Source: Dipteronia dyeriana
Lineage: Eukaryota > Streptophyta > Magnoliopsida > Sapindales > Sapindaceae
Assembly (NCBI GenBank): GCA_032871835.1
Contig: CM065299.1
Coordinates: 26,553,074-26,617,073, forward strand
Reading direction: 5' to 3'
Length of the DNA stretch: 64,000 nucleotides
The first letter of the stretch is position 1; each line of letters opens with the position of its first letter. The position numbers were made by a program, and so were the translations under genes. The notes beneath the pieces were generated by a model. That model ran no database searches. It worked only from the letters and a program-made list of their open reading frames with translations, and was not told the origin of the DNA. Positions 62,380-64,000 of this stretch are shown one piece after another.

Positions 62380-62900
62380 TTGTATTGGCTCGAGTTTTTA
62401 TTATGTATTTCCGAGATTTTGTTGTATTGGGTCGAGCTTTTATTATGCTTTTTCGAGATTTTGTTGTATTGGTTCGAGCTTTTATTATTCTTTTCCGAAA
62501 TTCTGTTGAATTGGTTCGAGCTTATTTTTAAATTTTTTTAGTTTTTTTAAATTTTCTGAGCTTTTTTTATTATTCCGAGATTTTTTATTATTTCCGAGCT
62601 TTTTTATTATTTCTGAACTTTTTTATAATATTCCGAAACTTTTTTGAAGTGGTCGAGCTTTTTTATTGATTTCCGAGTTTTTCTTAATCATTTCTGAGAT
62701 TTTATTTCCTCATTTTCAAGCTTTTTTTTTTATTGATTTTCGAGATTTTGTTTCTCTATTTCCGAGCTTTTTTTATCCATTTACACGATTTTGTTTCTTA
62801 ATTTTTGAGCTTTTGTTTTATCATTTCAAAGGTTTTTATTTTATTTTTTCCGAGGTTTTATTTTACCGAGCCTTTTTTATTTGGGATCGAGCTTTAAGTT
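62380..62900. repeat. Degenerate CCGAG / GAGCTTTT repeats
   Basis: About fifteen loose units such as GGTTCGAGCTTTTATTAT, then TTTCCGAGATTTTGTTG. This is the reverse-complement counterpart of the CTCGG repeats at 4450-5020. It lies directly upstream of the MuDR-like gene. Open frames across it are repeat-driven. Confidence 0.6.
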
Positions 62901-63001
62901 AGTTTTGGTCGATGTGTTTGAAATTAATTTCCTAGGTTTATTTTTCTTCAATTCGAGGTTTTTTCATTGTTATTTTAATTTGAATTTAGATATTATTAAT
63001 A

Positions 63002-63589
63002 ATGGTTTGTGATGATAATTTTGACAGAAGAATGAATCGTGTGAGAATAGTCATCTCTTTCAACGGTCGATGGGAGCAGTTACACAATAGAAGTCAGAGG
63101 TTTTTAGGTTCTGATGACTAAGGAATGTATGTGTCAAAGAGTATGACTTACCAATAATTGGTGTCGGTCGTGCAAACCGTTGTAAAGTATGATGTGGACA
63201 AATACAGTGCAGATCTGCAGTCTATATCAATGGTTCCTAAGACTACATGTCGTACATTTATAAGAAACAACGATGATGTTCAGTTTATGCTATGGGAAGA
63301 TAGGGTTATCCCTCAAGTATGTGTTTGTCTAATTGAGAGGGTAGTAGGAAATGTGATATGTGAAGATATCCCTCCTCATGAAAACACCCATAAATTTCGA
63401 TCTTTTAGCGGAAGCAACCAATTGTTCACAAACAGAAGTGGGATCGAAAGTGGGGAAAACATGTGTGGTGTCCCACTGGAAGTAGCCGACCATGGTGATG
63501 TAGTCAGACCTCAATTCAATGATGTGTTTGTTGGGATTATGCTCGATAGCAAGAGTGTAATAATGTATTTGATAATTTTTTCATATTAA
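63002..63589 (+). pseudogene. MuDR-like transposase N-terminal region of a MULE, decayed
   Basis: From the ATG at 63002 the frame reads RVRIVISFNGRWEQ, hits a TAA at 63119-63121, then a second at 63155-63157. It continues LVSVVQTVVKYDVDKYSADL, DVQFMLWED and IPQVCVCLIE. This order (beta-strand SFNGRWE, then TYxxLVxxV, then a DLQSIS-like strand and CRTFIRNNDDV) resembles the MuDR N-terminal domain of plant Mutator-like transposases. A SWIM or catalytic domain would lie further right but is not in the open sequence. It ends at 63589 before AT-rich DNA. Inactive because of the stops; the 3' part may continue beyond the window. Confidence 0.65.
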
Positions 63590-64000
63590 TAAAGTGATTT
63601 CTAGTTTAACAAATCTTATAGCATTTATAGTTTAATTATTATAATTGTCAAAAGTAATAATCATAAGGTCAAAAGACTATGAGAAAAGAAGAATTGTTCG
63701 TACATCTGGATATGTAAGAGATAGACACAATTCTTTAGTTAGTCTTGAATAATATTCATAATTTAAAATAAAGGTTGGGCGCCTTTATATTGTCAAAGTT
63801 GTTGATTCTTTTGCTAGCATTTGAGTGCCATCAAATGTGTTATGATGAGTCTAAAATCATCAAAGTGTTGTGTCTTTGGGTAAAAGAATCTAGTGCACTG
63901 AGTATATTGAATAGGATCACAGTAAAATGTTTTATCTAGAACCGTCAATGGATAAAAGTTTCCATTTGAAGACAATCGGAGAGTCTATCTCAATCCTGAG
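63590..64000. other. Window end, no gene recognised
   Basis: AT-rich, short frames only; probably still inside or beside the MULE. Confidence 0.35.

Overview
This is a transposon-dense, AT-rich stretch of a plant nuclear genome, probably a eudicot. The evidence is a BAHD acyltransferase gene, Ty1/copia elements primed by initiator-Met tRNA, Tat-type Ty3/gypsy pieces, MULE and hAT transposons with many MITEs, and long TA, CA and TTA microsatellites. No species marker is visible. There are no bacterial-type operons, CRISPR arrays or rRNA genes. Homology statements come from reading motifs by eye; no database search was run.

Layout: 1-240 is the end of a Harbinger-like MITE. 241-2790 is an intact single-exon BAHD acyltransferase gene (CDS 1219-2565, +). 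2790-5435 holds a short third copy of the BAHD upstream repeat and a decayed MULE-type DUF1985/Ulp1 gene. 5441-14495 is copia element A, with 2 kb LTRs and target duplication ACTTC. 14496-17409 holds a SINE-like unit, a small hAT MITE and a gypsy LTR remnant. 17410-23880 holds a LINE tail, a probable Sirevirus-type solo LTR (18717-21264) and a 1 kb minisatellite. 24071-25573 is a long-TIR element full of TTA/GTT microsatellite.

25574-46825 is a second BAHD copy, inverted relative to the first and destroyed by nested insertions. Its C-terminal part is at 25792-26778 and its N-terminal part at 42426-42684, both on the minus strand and 15.6 kb apart. Between them lie a truncated copia element C (minus), copia element B (27526-35935, target duplication CCATC) nested inside C, and a large palindrome. 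The palindrome arms (38490-40026 and 42426-43963) each carry part of a hAT transposon, the BAHD promoter and the first 86 or so BAHD codons. The 2.4 kb spacer is rearranged gypsy gag and pol. The hAT element itself is 43006-46204.

46826-49115 is the 3' end of a Tat-type gypsy element with an antisense ORF and a 3' LTR. 49498-53640 holds two complex tandem arrays, a 127 bp higher-order repeat and a 165 bp satellite. 53640-59000 is AT-rich, with a diverged 1 kb duplication and two hAT MITEs with perfect 8 bp target duplications. 59388-59594 (-) is a probable small conserved plant protein gene. 62310-63590 is the start of a decayed MuDR-like MULE that reaches the window end.

Only two host genes look intact: the BAHD gene and the 68-codon gene. 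The most interesting arrangement is the palindrome. Convergent copies of the BAHD promoter and 5' coding region face each other, so a transcript crossing the spacer would fold into a hairpin matching the intact gene at 1219-2565. That is the architecture of natural hairpin-RNA silencing loci. This role is inference.
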